DNA of 15,310 nucleotides. It comes from Phycisphaerae bacterium. GTDB taxonomy: Bacteria > Planctomycetota > Phycisphaerae > UBA1845. Made by a program: the position numbers and the translations under genes. A model generated the notes under the pieces. The model had not been told where the DNA came from, made no database searches, and saw only the letters and a list, made by a program, of their open reading frames with translations. Positions 7,801 to 14,057 of this stretch are shown here, one piece after another (the stretch's first letter is position 1; each line of letters opens with the position of its first letter). The DNA lies in contig JAJDDU010000178.1 of the NCBI GenBank assembly GCA_029260155.1, positions 1 through 15,310 of the forward strand. The letters are read 5' to 3'.

Positions 7801-8059
7801 TGTCGGCGACCTCGTCCTCGATGCGGTCGGTGATGAGCCTCTCGACATCTTCCGCGGAAGCTCCTAGCCAGAATGTATCGACGGTGGCTTCGTCGAATTC
7901 GACGTCGGGGTAGACGTCGACCGGAATGACGGAGATCACCAAACTCCCGCCGAGGATGAGGACTCCGAAGAGCAGGTTCATGAGGACGGCCTGCTGCAGG
8001 GAGAACTTGGCGATGGATGGGCCGGTGATCGCCGGTGTGGTTTCGCCGCTCGGCGTCAT
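4820..8059 (-). CDS. RND-superfamily efflux transporter, inner-membrane pump subunit
   Basis: A 1079-residue protein of the usual RND length, with two similar halves, each a TM helix, a large periplasmic loop and a TM bundle. N-terminal signatures include the first TM (about 25-45) and VIPVDVYPDVEFDEATV. TM4 carries GMIVDDAIVVLENI with the acidic pair D416-D417, matching AcrB Asp407/408 of the proton relay. The TM10 counterpart reads GVVVNDSIVLLDF, so the AcrB Lys940 position is N967 followed by D968, as in some other RND branches. The family exports hydrophobic or amphiphilic compounds or metals using the proton gradient; I cannot set the substrate. It overlaps the adaptor stop by four bases (ATGA), confirming the start at 8059. 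No TolC-like channel gene is in the window, so an unlinked one must be shared. Confidence 0.97.
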   Translation of the reverse strand: MTPSGETTPAITGPSIAKFSLQQAVLMNLLFGVLILGGSLVISVIPVDVYPDVEFDEATVDTFWLGASAEDVERLITDRIEDEVADIRGISRVISDSKSDASLIRIKFREDLTVSALDAAFRQLRAAVDRVTDLPADAEKPLVTRISLSEIFPLLWVVVQNTGGVSEDVLHDVVLKLKPILREIRGVSKIKDKLIRDRELRIAVDRDKLREHDMTLDEVAAVLKQYNRNIPAATLPDGQSELTVRAVGEAVTPDQLGAIAVRKHPGGAHVYLRDIAQINADFERERFVAHFNANDCKAIGVAKTDEADSRAVAARVKQTIADFEATLPPGISLSYCLDSSDIIRSRMRILLTNLITGIGLVLLVLWGTMGLRNAMLAIVGIPFAFMVSIIFMHMIGVTINAVSLFALVLCTGMIVDDAIVVLENIYRHVDMGRADGSKQSLHNAIINGTTEVMWPVISSSMTTVVAFLPMLIMSGVTGKFFSIIPKTVAVVLLASLVECLCMVPVHYLTWGPRSHVRSLWSRLTGGDRRQRPDNSRPLLAGLTDLYDRFLAGALRYRYLTPWPLLASGFAAYCVSGLLQVDLFPSDYQLAVVDITASDDASLEQTSRVTRPIENIILGIGTESVRSVLATIGLTATDENAAKWRNNISQMHVHLADTTEVATDPDQVTNRMRTEIQAYLDANPDSGISAFKVWTPQDGPPIGRPVGIRIQAPDLKLAKRLAEQYKSRLAGIDGVYGIADDLDFGPKQINLRLNEDVASAHGLAQPSLSLALRTANDGLVVSTFKDTQSGEDLDVRVMFDEKDRQSIADLLDIRIRAPAGYLLRLGDICEIDMSQGYASVPHVNGKRVVTVGAQIDTTKNTAQNVNEIIESEFKQQLAALPDVRVTYGGEYEETARSFDSLKTAYGMAMVIIYLLLATQFRSYAQPLIIIVVVPFSCVGVIGGLFLADYPFTIMTFIAMVGLTGVVVNDSIVLLDFINKELARGLAIDKAIRSACTTRLRPVLLTTITTVLGLLPLALGWGGTSKIWSPFASSFAWGLTFSTVITLIVVPAFYHIAHDAITFAHRRRSRASWDAHEAPAR

Positions 8060-9219
8060 CGTTCGCTGACTCGCACGATGGCCTCGTGGGTTGCATGCAG
8101 CAGGCCGGTTGTGATGACGCGGTCACCGGGCTGTATTCCGGCAAGCACTTGCACGGTTTTCATGTCGGCCAGGAAGGGGGCCGTTCTGAGCGGCGTGAGA
8201 TAGGCCCGCTCGACGGATTCGCCCTCCGCTGATCGGACAACAAAGCAGTACTGCTGTCGGTAGCGTTCGAACACAGCCGTTCGGGGGATGGTGAGGACTT
8301 CCACGTCTTTGGGCGAGCTGCCGCTTGAGTCTTGTTGGGCGAGTTCGGCGGTTACGAAGAATCCCGGGCGGAGGCTGTGTTCGGGGTTTGGGATTTCTAT
8401 TTCGATCTCGAACATGCGACTGTCGATGGCGGCGCTGGGGTGGATTCTGAGAATGCGCCCATCGAATTTCCGACTGGGCCGGGCGGAGGCGCGCATTGTC
8501 ACAGGGTCTTGTGGCGCAAAGGCGACGACCTGACGGTCGTTCAGCTGGACGATGAGTTTTAGCCGGTCCATGTCGATGAGGTCGACGATCGGCTGCCCGG
8601 CGTGGGCGTATTCGCCTTGTCTGGTGTGCACGCGAGCGACGTGTCCTGCGAATGGGGCTGTTATGATCGTCTTGCCGAGGAGGATTTCGGCTTCGTCCAC
8701 GGACGCCACTGCTTGATCGAGCATCGCTTTCGCGGTGGCGTGGGCGGTGTCCACGAGGAGGACTTCGCGCGGATTCGTTGAACCCTGCGTATTCAGCCGC
8801 TGGATTCGTTTGACGTCTTCGTTGGCTAGGTCGAACTCGGCTTGGGCTCTCGCTGCGACCGCGTTTGCCTTCTTCAGGTCCACCTCTCTGAGTGACGCGT
8901 CCATTTCAAAGAGCGTCTTGCCCTTGTCCACCCGGTCGGAGACCTCGACGTGTTGGATCTGCACAAATCCGGGAATCTGGGCGGAGATGGTGATCTCTTC
9001 AAAGGCATCGAGGAAGCCGGAGACTGTTACGTCGAGGCGGGCGTCGCGTTGGGTGGCGGTTGCGACTCCGACGGCTACGCCGCGATCGGGCGGGACGATC
9101 TGTGTCGCGTCGGCGCGCTTTTCTTCGGCGTAGTTGAGCGCTGCGACACCTGCGACCACGAGCGCGGCGGTTCCGAGAACGATGACCGCGATGACCAATA
9201 CGTTGCGAAGCTTCAGCAT
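8056..9219 (-). CDS. RND efflux periplasmic adaptor (membrane fusion protein, HlyD/AcrA type)
   Basis: A 387-residue adaptor that links an inner-membrane RND pump to an outer-membrane channel. Residues 8-28 are an N-terminal membrane anchor without a lipobox cysteine. A barrel-sandwich (lipoyl) half follows at GFVQIQHVEVSDRVDKGKTL. Then comes a long alanine-rich alpha-helical hairpin (KKANAVAARAQAEFDLANED through AKAMLDQAVASVDEAEILL), and the second lipoyl half ITAPFAGHVARVHTRQGEY. A beta-barrel and a membrane-proximal domain complete the C-terminus (LRPGFFVTAEL, IPRTAVF, GDRVITTGLL). It starts 13 nt after the methyltransferase-like gene and overlaps the RND start by four bases, so the three form one operon. 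No convincing Shine-Dalgarno precedes the ATG, which suggests translational reinitiation. Confidence 0.95.
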   Translation of the reverse strand: MLKLRNVLVIAVIVLGTAALVVAGVAALNYAEEKRADATQIVPPDRGVAVGVATATQRDARLDVTVSGFLDAFEEITISAQIPGFVQIQHVEVSDRVDKGKTLFEMDASLREVDLKKANAVAARAQAEFDLANEDVKRIQRLNTQGSTNPREVLLVDTAHATAKAMLDQAVASVDEAEILLGKTIITAPFAGHVARVHTRQGEYAHAGQPIVDLIDMDRLKLIVQLNDRQVVAFAPQDPVTMRASARPSRKFDGRILRIHPSAAIDSRMFEIEIEIPNPEHSLRPGFFVTAELAQQDSSGSSPKDVEVLTIPRTAVFERYRQQYCFVVRSAEGESVERAYLTPLRTAPFLADMKTVQVLAGIQPGDRVITTGLLHATHEAIVRVSER

Positions 9220-9232
9220 CGTGCGAACGCTT

Positions 9233-10033
9233 TCAACGGGCGTGTCGTGTTCGTGCGCGCCAAGTGTTCAGGGTCCCGGTTGCCATTGCATGGCATGCTT
9301 TGAGAAACGCCGTCGGTCTTAGTCGTTTGCGTGGCGGTTCGGTGTTTTCGTACAGGGCTTCGATCCGATCGTAGACGGTCTCGCTGCGGGTTCCGAGGAC
9401 GATTTCGCACGAGCAGTTGATTTTTACGCAGTGAAATCCGCAGCGTTGCGCCTCGGCGACGCTTTGGGGTATACCCAACATCCAGTAGTCATGCCAGCAA
9501 AAGACGGCGTCGTCTGTTGCGATCTCGCGGACGCCGATGAAATCGTGTGTCACCTGTGGGTGCCGATGCAGGCCGTCGATCAGGATCAGATCGTACGGGT
9601 CTTCGCCCGCCACGCTCGCGATGTCGCGTGGTGATTCACCCTTACGATTGGACAGCAGGCGGCAGTCGAGGCGTTCGGTGAGCGATTGTGCGATTGCGGC
9701 GTTTCGTTCTCCGTCGCCTTCGCTTTGGTTGTCGAGGGTGACAACGGCTTCGCCGCCGCATTGCTCCATCATTTTCGAGATGAAGACGCTGGAGAGGCCG
9801 AACGCGTTCCCGATGATGAAACACCGGGCGGGGCGGGTTTTCTGGATCAGCGTTCCGAAAACCCGGCATTCGTCCATCCCGATGCTGACCGGGCCTACGG
9901 TTCCGCGCAATCGGTAGTGGGGACCGCCGCGGTGGACGGCCCCACGTGGCCAGAGAGTGTCGAGCCCGGCGATATCGCCGAGGTTGGTCACGATGTCGTC
10001 GATCAGGGCGTTCATCGTCGTAGTGCCGTTCAT
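9233..10033 (-). CDS. Class I SAM-dependent methyltransferase-like protein, first gene of the efflux operon
   Basis: A 266-residue protein with a class I (Rossmann) methyltransferase core. The glycine loop is FIIGNAFGLSS (72-82), an acidic residue ends strand 2 (VVTLDNQ, D101), and YDLILIDGLHRH (147-158) is followed by FCWHDYW (178-184). The IDGxH plus HDY pattern is typical of the Methyltransf_24/CmcI-like group, where Asp/His residues can bind a metal near an O-methylation site. The glycine loop is less canonical (GNAFG) than GxGxG. It could methylate a small metabolite or sugar, and its place ahead of the pump genes suggests that the exported compound, or a precursor, is its substrate; this is inference. 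The ATG at 10033 gives the longest frame; another in-frame ATG lies at 10015, and neither has a good Shine-Dalgarno. Confidence 0.85.
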   Translation of the reverse strand: MNGTTTMNALIDDIVTNLGDIAGLDTLWPRGAVHRGGPHYRLRGTVGPVSIGMDECRVFGTLIQKTRPARCFIIGNAFGLSSVFISKMMEQCGGEAVVTLDNQSEGDGERNAAIAQSLTERLDCRLLSNRKGESPRDIASVAGEDPYDLILIDGLHRHPQVTHDFIGVREIATDDAVFCWHDYWMLGIPQSVAEAQRCGFHCVKINCSCEIVLGTRSETVYDRIEALYENTEPPRKRLRPTAFLKACHAMATGTLNTWRARTRHAR

Positions 10034-10157
10034 GGCGGTACCGTTTCCCTATCTTGACAGCCCACGGACGTTTCTGATCGCGACGGGGCTGTGTGTTCGC
10101 GTGTGCGGGCCTGGACCGGGCAACGCGCGGGAACCCGCTCCTCACGCTTTGAGTCGC

Positions 10158-10186
10158 ATTATCGCCGGATGTGGTTTATCCGTCGA
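10158..10186 (-). promoter_or_regulatory. Weak candidate promoter for the methyltransferase-efflux operon
   Basis: On the minus strand TCGACG (10186-10181) and GATAAT (10163-10158) are 17 bases apart and match four and five of six consensus positions. It would give a leader of about 115 nt before 10033. Confidence 0.3.
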
Positions 10187-10285
10187 GCGGCGGGATTTGG
10201 GCGCTTGTGGGGGTGGAGTCAGGCGAAATCCGCCCCCTCGGGCGATGAAAAAGCCGGCGGCCTCGTGTTGGTCTGGCGTGCCAGC

Positions 10286-10313
10286 TTGACAGCAGGGTGT
10301 AGCATTCCATAAT
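10286..10313 (+). promoter_or_regulatory. Good sigma-70-type promoter for the ketosynthase-reductase operon
   Basis: TTGACA (10286-10291) is a perfect -35 and CATAAT (10308-10313) matches five of six -10 bases, with a 16-base spacer. Transcription would begin near 10320, about 73 nt before the TTG start codon. This is the best promoter match in the window. Confidence 0.6.
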
Positions 10314-10380
10314 CGTCGGACTCTTTCACGTTGCCATTCGTTACGCGGTTGACGTAGATGGAGAGTCGGCCGGTATCGGT

Positions 10381-10385
10381 AGGAG
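10381..10385 (+). promoter_or_regulatory. Ribosome binding site that supports a TTG start
   Basis: AGGAG lies seven bases before the TTG at 10393. The nearest upstream ATG (10358) is out of frame. Spacing and the family's N-terminus together select TTG as the start of the ketosynthase gene. Confidence 0.7.
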
Positions 10386-10392
10386 CCTCTTT

Positions 10393-11409
10393 TTGGGCGA
10401 CAAGGTAGTATTCGCTGGCGTTGGTCACCATCTTCCAGAGAAGGTGATTACCTCGGAAGAGGTGGAACGCCGAGTGTTCGAGACATCTCAGTTCAAGATC
10501 CCTCGTGGGCTGGTGGCCAAGGCCACCGGTATCGTCGAGCGGCACTATCGTGCGGATGACGAGCAATCGTCGGATCTGGCCCTCAAGGCGTCCCAGCTGG
10601 CGTTGGAACGGGCAGAGATGAAACCTGAGGACATCGACCTGCTCATCTTCGCGTCGTGTACTCAAGACCTGACTGAGCCCGCGACGGCCAACATCCTGCA
10701 AGAAAAGCTTGGGGCTTCGCGATCACACGTGTTCGACATCAAGAACGCCTGCAACAGCTTCCTGAGTGGGCTGGACGTGGCTGAGTCGAACATCCTCGCC
10801 GGCAAGGCGCGGACGGCGCTAATCGCAGTGGGCGAGACGCTTTCGTTGGGGATTGATTGGAACATCGACTCGTCGGACCGTCTCCGCACGCAGATTTCAT
10901 CGCTAACGCTGGGCGATGCTGGGGCTGCGGCGGTGGTTCGTGTTGATTCCAACGGCAACGGTCGGGGCATCCTGGGGTCGTCTTTCAAGACGATCGGCGA
11001 TCAATGGCGGCTTGCGACGGTGCTCGGTGGCGGGAGCATGCACCGCTTCAGCCCGGAGCACTCCTACTTCTCGGGCAAGAGCCAGGGGCTTCGCGATCAA
11101 GCACTGAAGCACATTCCGGAGATGGTAGCGCAGACGCTGAAGCGCGTTGAGTGGAAGGCTGACGAGGTGGACGTGGTTTGCTGCCATCAGGTCACGCTCG
11201 ATCTGGTCGAGGAAATCGCCCGCCTGACGGGTACGGCGATTGAGCGCTGCGTGGTGTCGATCCGCGAGTGCGGCAACACTGCGGCTGCGAGCATTCCGCT
11301 TGGTCTCTCGCGCGCGTGGTCCGAGGACCGTCTCTTTCCCGGTGCGAAGGTGCTGCTGGTGGGTGGCGCTGCGGGCTTTAGTGTTGGCGTCGTACCGCTC
11401 GTCTGGTGA
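10393..11409 (+). CDS. 3-oxoacyl-ACP synthase III (FabH/OleA-like thiolase fold)
   Basis: A 338-residue thiolase-fold ketosynthase, which condenses an acyl thioester with a malonyl- or second acyl thioester. The catalytic triad is visible: C120 in IKNACNSFLSGL, H265 in CCHQVT and N295 in ECGNTAAASIPL. The His-Asn spacing of 30 equals that of E. coli FabH. E95 in TEPATANI aligns, with a one-residue gap, with the position I recall as the catalytic Glu117 of OleA. OleA performs non-decarboxylative head-to-head Claisen condensation; FabH lacks this residue. The C-terminus GFSVGVVPLVW also resembles OleA more than FabH. It starts with TTG, supported by AGGAG. It is followed after 78 nt by an SDR reductase on the same strand, which suggests condensation then keto reduction. 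OleA-like versus FabH-like function is unresolved. Confidence 0.93.
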   Translation: MGDKVVFAGVGHHLPEKVITSEEVERRVFETSQFKIPRGLVAKATGIVERHYRADDEQSSDLALKASQLALERAEMKPEDIDLLIFASCTQDLTEPATANILQEKLGASRSHVFDIKNACNSFLSGLDVAESNILAGKARTALIAVGETLSLGIDWNIDSSDRLRTQISSLTLGDAGAAAVVRVDSNGNGRGILGSSFKTIGDQWRLATVLGGGSMHRFSPEHSYFSGKSQGLRDQALKHIPEMVAQTLKRVEWKADEVDVVCCHQVTLDLVEEIARLTGTAIERCVVSIRECGNTAAASIPLGLSRAWSEDRLFPGAKVLLVGGAAGFSVGVVPLVW

Positions 11410-11487
11410 CACAGGCTACTCGATTGCCCCACCGCTTAGGCGATGGGCGACCCAATTCCTCTCCTTGCAACATTTGATGTGGTGGAT

Positions 11488-12504
11488 ATGGCAGTCTTCG
11501 TAACGGGTGGCACCGGGCTGGTCGGCGTGAATCTGATCCGCGCGCTGGTGGAGGCCGGGGAGCGTGTGCGCGCGTTGGTTCGCCCGACATCGGTGCGCGT
11601 GGGGTTAGAAGCGGACGGCATCGAATTCGTCACGGGTGACGTCACGGACATTGAGTCGCTTCGTCGAGGGATGAAGGGGTGCGATCGCGTATACCATCTT
11701 GCTGGGTGGGTGCAGATATCGCCGTGGGGTGCGGATGATGCCCAGCGGGTGAACGTGGTGGGCACGGAAAACGTCTGCCGGGTGTGCCTGGAGATGGGGA
11801 TCGAGAGGCTGGTGCATACCAGTTCGATCGCGGCGGTGGGGCATGGCCCGATGGACGCGCCGGCGGACGAGGACATGGTCTGGAACCTCGGTGGGCTGCG
11901 TATCCCGTACTACACATCGAAGCACGCGGGCGAGCAGGTCGTCCGTCAGTATATCGATCGGGGGCTTGATGCCGTCACGGTGAATCCGAGCTACGTCGTC
12001 GGGCCCTTCGACATCAAGCCGTCGGGCGGGCGGGTCATCATTCGGGTGCTGACGGGAAACCTTCCGGGGTATCCGTCGCGCGGTGGAATCGGGTTCGTGG
12101 ACGTGCGTGAAGTTGTCGAGGGGATGCGGGCTGCGATGACGCGGGGGAAACGGGGCGCCCGATACATTCTGTCGGGCGAAAACATGACCTACCGGGACTA
12201 TCTCCATGTCGTCGCGAAGACTGGCGGCGTGCATCTCCCGCGACGATCGGTGCCATATTGGCTGCTCTATCCCGCGGCGTGGGCGGCGACGGGGGTTGGG
12301 TATGTTTGGCGTGGCACTTTTACCGATTTTAATCTCTGCGTGCTGCGCAGCGGGTTCTGCGGTCACTACGTCGATTCGACGAAATCACGCAGCGAGCTTG
12401 GCGTCAAGCGATGGCCTATCGACGAGGCGGTCGCGGCTGCGATCACGTGGTTTGAGGAGCGGGGCTACGTACGACGGACGAGCAACGGGTGGTCGGCACG
12501 TTAG
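11488..12504 (+). CDS. NAD(P)-dependent epimerase/dehydratase family reductase (extended SDR; HpnA/DFR/OleD-like)
   Basis: From the ATG at 11488 the protein has 338 residues and begins MAVFVTGGTGLVG, placing the dinucleotide-binding GxxGxxG loop at 7-13 as expected. An upstream in-frame ATG at 11443 adds 15 residues with no counterpart in the family, and its AGG is only three bases away. Catalytic elements are S112/S113 in HTSSIAAVG and Y141-x3-K145 in PYYTSKHAGE. The NPSYVVGPFDIKP and RYILSGENMTYRDYL blocks are typical of the HpnA/dihydroflavonol-reductase branch of extended SDRs, which reduce or oxidise a carbonyl/hydroxyl on a lipid-like or aromatic substrate. Its position directly after a ketosynthase suggests that it reduces the beta-keto product, as OleD does in olefin synthesis. 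Substrate and cofactor preference are not determined. Confidence 0.93.
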   Translation: MAVFVTGGTGLVGVNLIRALVEAGERVRALVRPTSVRVGLEADGIEFVTGDVTDIESLRRGMKGCDRVYHLAGWVQISPWGADDAQRVNVVGTENVCRVCLEMGIERLVHTSSIAAVGHGPMDAPADEDMVWNLGGLRIPYYTSKHAGEQVVRQYIDRGLDAVTVNPSYVVGPFDIKPSGGRVIIRVLTGNLPGYPSRGGIGFVDVREVVEGMRAAMTRGKRGARYILSGENMTYRDYLHVVAKTGGVHLPRRSVPYWLLYPAAWAATGVGYVWRGTFTDFNLCVLRSGFCGHYVDSTKSRSELGVKRWPIDEAVAAAITWFEERGYVRRTSNGWSAR

Positions 12505-12641
12505 ATATCGTGGCCAAGCCGCGCGCGGATTCGTACGAACGATCCAGCCTGGGGGTGGATCTCGGCCGCTCACCGACGCTCACTCGACTCGATTCATCGC
12601 CAGGAATGCGGTGTGGTTTGGCCCATCCGGGCTCGACTGCC

Positions 12642-12683
12642 GTGGCTCGTGAGCGCTGCGACCAAGGCAGAGCGACGAGCCGC
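12642..12683. repeat. Long imperfect hairpin in the gene-free region
   Basis: GGCTCGT (12644-12650) and ACGAGCC (12675-12681) are perfect seven-base arms, extended outward by one wobble and one pair. An inner stem of CGCTGC against GCAGAGCG, with a two-base bulge, continues toward a GACCAAG loop. No T-run follows. It could be a REP-like repeat or a structured RNA segment. Confidence 0.45.
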
Positions 12684-13048
12684 AGACATTACGCAGCCGC
12701 CATGCAAACATGATCTTCGGCAGAGCTCCGCTCCAGTAAGACTGCGAATTCGTCTTTTCGACAGAGAGCGTGTTAGAAACACCCCAAAAGCCCCATCGCG
12801 CCCAGTCGCTATCGAGCATTCTTGCGAGAGGGAAACGCTGCGATTCCTGGAATTCTCAAGATTAGTGTCTTCCCCCTACCCTATGACTTGGGCGAGGATC
12901 TCCGAGATTGCGTTGCACGTTTTTCTGCTAGAGCGATCGAGCGATGGACTCCGCCATGCTGGAGTATTCGGCCGTAGAAACACACACTCACGGCAATTCG
13001 AATGGGTGGGTTCTGGCAGTGTATCCAGAAATGCTCTGACCCGTTCCA

Positions 13049-13073
13049 GGTGTAATACACCCAGTTCGGGTGT
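13049..13073. promoter_or_regulatory. Array of GGTGT-type half-sites, candidate operator
   Basis: Three half-sites follow one another: GGTGT (13049-13053), ACACCC (13057-13062) and GGGTGT (13068-13073). The first two form GGTGT-AAT-ACACC; the last two form a perfect six-base palindrome with an AGTTC spacer. The cluster ends seven bases before a candidate -35, a position suited to an activator or repressor. Confidence 0.45.
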
Positions 13074-13079
13074 CAATTC

Positions 13080-13108
13080 CTGACATTGTCGCTCTAGTCC
13101 ATTATTTT
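13080..13108 (+). promoter_or_regulatory. Candidate promoter upstream of the first response regulator
   Basis: CTGACA (13080-13085), a 17-base spacer and TATTTT (13103-13108) match five and four of six consensus positions. The leader to the ATG at 13280 would be about 165 nt. A second perfect TTGACA lies at 13174-13179 but has no convincing -10. Confidence 0.35.
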
Positions 13109-13279
13109 ACCGTTGCAATCTGTGACGGTTTCCCCCTTACTCTTAGGGCCGGCCGGGGGTTTGGCTGGTTCCGTTGACACATCGCCTTGAGCGAAGTGCA
13201 GACCCTGGGCTTCGATTCATATGTCGGCTGGGAAAAACGTGTGACCGCGATGCGAGTTCAGCTCTGGCGGTAGGATAGT

Positions 13280-13945
13280 ATGGAAAAACCGAGTCGTCCG
13301 GTGACGATCATTGTCGTTGACAACCAACAACTGGTACGCGAGAGCCTGTCTGCGCTGATCGACTCGGATCCGACGGTGCGATTGGTCGCGAGCGTGGCCA
13401 ACTGTGAGGCCGCGATTGCGCTGCTGGCTGATGCGCCTCCGGCAGTCGCGTTGGTGGACTCGGAGTTGGGGGGGAGTGGTACGTTCGCGTCGATCAGGAA
13501 GTTGCGTTCGACGTGGTCTGCCATGCGGGTTGTTCTGCTGTTGACGTCTCTGCGCGACGGAGTGATCGAGCAAGCGCGGTCGTTGGGTGTCGAGGGGATC
13601 GTCACACGAATGGAGCCGTTTGAAGAGTTGCGTCGTACGATAGAGGCTGTCACGATCGGCCGGTGCTCCTATTCTCCTCGCGTCCAGGCGCGGTTTGTAT
13701 CGAGTCGAGGTACTGGGAAGCCGTCTTCCGCCGTCGCGGGACGTCCGCCACATATCACCCCTCGCGAATTCGACGTTCTTCGTTGCCTCGTGGGCGGTCG
13801 CACGGTGAAGCAAGCGGCGAGTGATCTCGGATTGGCCTCTCCGACGGTTGACAACCACAAGACGCGGCTGATGTCCAGGCTGGATGTTCATACCGGTCCC
13901 CAGCTGGTGCGTTACGCTATCCGCGAAGGAATCATTGACGCATGA
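13280..13945 (+). CDS. NarL/LuxR-family response regulator with a degenerate receiver domain (first of a tandem pair)
   Basis: A 221-residue protein with an N-terminal receiver (about 8-125) and a C-terminal LuxR-type helix-turn-helix (about 155-215). The HTH reads TPREFDVLRCLVGGRTVKQA, then LASPTVDNHKTRLMSRL, and is intact. In the receiver the phosphoacceptor is D60 (ALVDSE) and the Thr position is present (T89 in LLLTSLRD). The acidic pair near the N-terminus is D14-N15 in place of two acids, and the conserved lysine is R110 (GIVTRMEP). Such changes usually weaken or abolish phosphorylation, so activity may not need a histidine kinase. AGGA four bases before the ATG supports the start. A paralogous regulator follows 112 nt downstream; no histidine kinase is in the window. 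Confidence 0.93.
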   Translation: MEKPSRPVTIIVVDNQQLVRESLSALIDSDPTVRLVASVANCEAAIALLADAPPAVALVDSELGGSGTFASIRKLRSTWSAMRVVLLLTSLRDGVIEQARSLGVEGIVTRMEPFEELRRTIEAVTIGRCSYSPRVQARFVSSRGTGKPSSAVAGRPPHITPREFDVLRCLVGGRTVKQAASDLGLASPTVDNHKTRLMSRLDVHTGPQLVRYAIREGIIDA

Positions 13946-14011
13946 CCCTCTCGCCGACAATTCGATGGCAGCGCGTTGCTGCGATTCGCGGAGATTCACC
14001 ATGTCCCCACT

Positions 14012-14042
14012 ACGCGCCGGCGGCGCGTGACCGAGCGGTCAC
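14012..14042. promoter_or_regulatory. Two overlapping palindromes before the second response regulator
   Basis: ACGCGCC (14012-14018) and GGCGCGT (14022-14028) are perfect seven-base arms with a GGC centre. GTGACC (14027-14032) and GGTCAC (14037-14042) are perfect six-base arms with a GAGC centre. They share two bases, so as RNA hairpins they would be adjacent or mutually exclusive. The Shine-Dalgarno of the next gene begins only six bases later. Confidence 0.45.
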
Positions 14043-14047
14043 CCCGC

Positions 14048-14051
14048 GGAG
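14048..14051 (+). promoter_or_regulatory. Ribosome binding site supporting a GTG start
   Basis: GGAG lies six bases before the GTG at 14058. With the family's short N-terminal strand (MIRIVLIDE), this fixes the start of the second response regulator. Confidence 0.65.
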
Positions 14052-14057
14052 CTGATC

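Larger units (their letters stand above)
10034..10392. other. Divergent intergenic region between efflux operon and ketosynthase gene
   Basis: This 359-base region carries promoters for both directions. Short open frames in it have no domain or Shine-Dalgarno support. Small hairpins are present, such as CGCCC/GGGCG around 10229-10242, but none is followed by a T-run, so none is called as a terminator. Confidence 0.6.
12505..13279. other. Long gene-free region upstream of the tandem response regulators
   Basis: This 775-base stretch holds no coding region I can support. Frames on both strands (for example plus 12613-13083, minus 12580-12819 and 12876-13076) lack family motifs or ribosome binding sites. 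It contains the hairpin at 12642-12683, a small palindrome GTGTT/AACAC at 12770-12782, a half-site cluster at 13049-13073 and a candidate promoter at 13080-13108. Composition differs somewhat from the coding blocks, with AT-richer patches near 12860 and 13100. A decayed gene or an undetected small RNA is possible but not shown. Confidence 0.55.

Noticed and set aside
10229..10242. CGCCC/GGGCG hairpin considered as a terminator
   Set aside because: The stem is short and is followed by ATGAAAAAG rather than T residues on the plus strand; the minus strand also has no T-run after it.
10245..10289. Short frame starting MKKPAAS upstream of the ketosynthase, considered as a leader peptide
   Set aside because: It has no Shine-Dalgarno and lies upstream of the predicted transcription start, so it would not be on the mRNA.
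12876..13076. A 66-codon minus-strand frame starting at TTG
   Set aside because: The only AGGA is two bases from the start, too close, and the frame crosses the half-site array; no family recognised.
12613..13083. A 156-codon plus-strand frame in the gene-free region
   Set aside because: Composition is like a random frame, there is no ribosome binding site or recognisable motif, and overlapping frames on both strands look equally plausible.
13217..14002. A 261-codon minus-strand frame
   Set aside because: It is antisense to the first response regulator, which has clear receiver and HTH domains.
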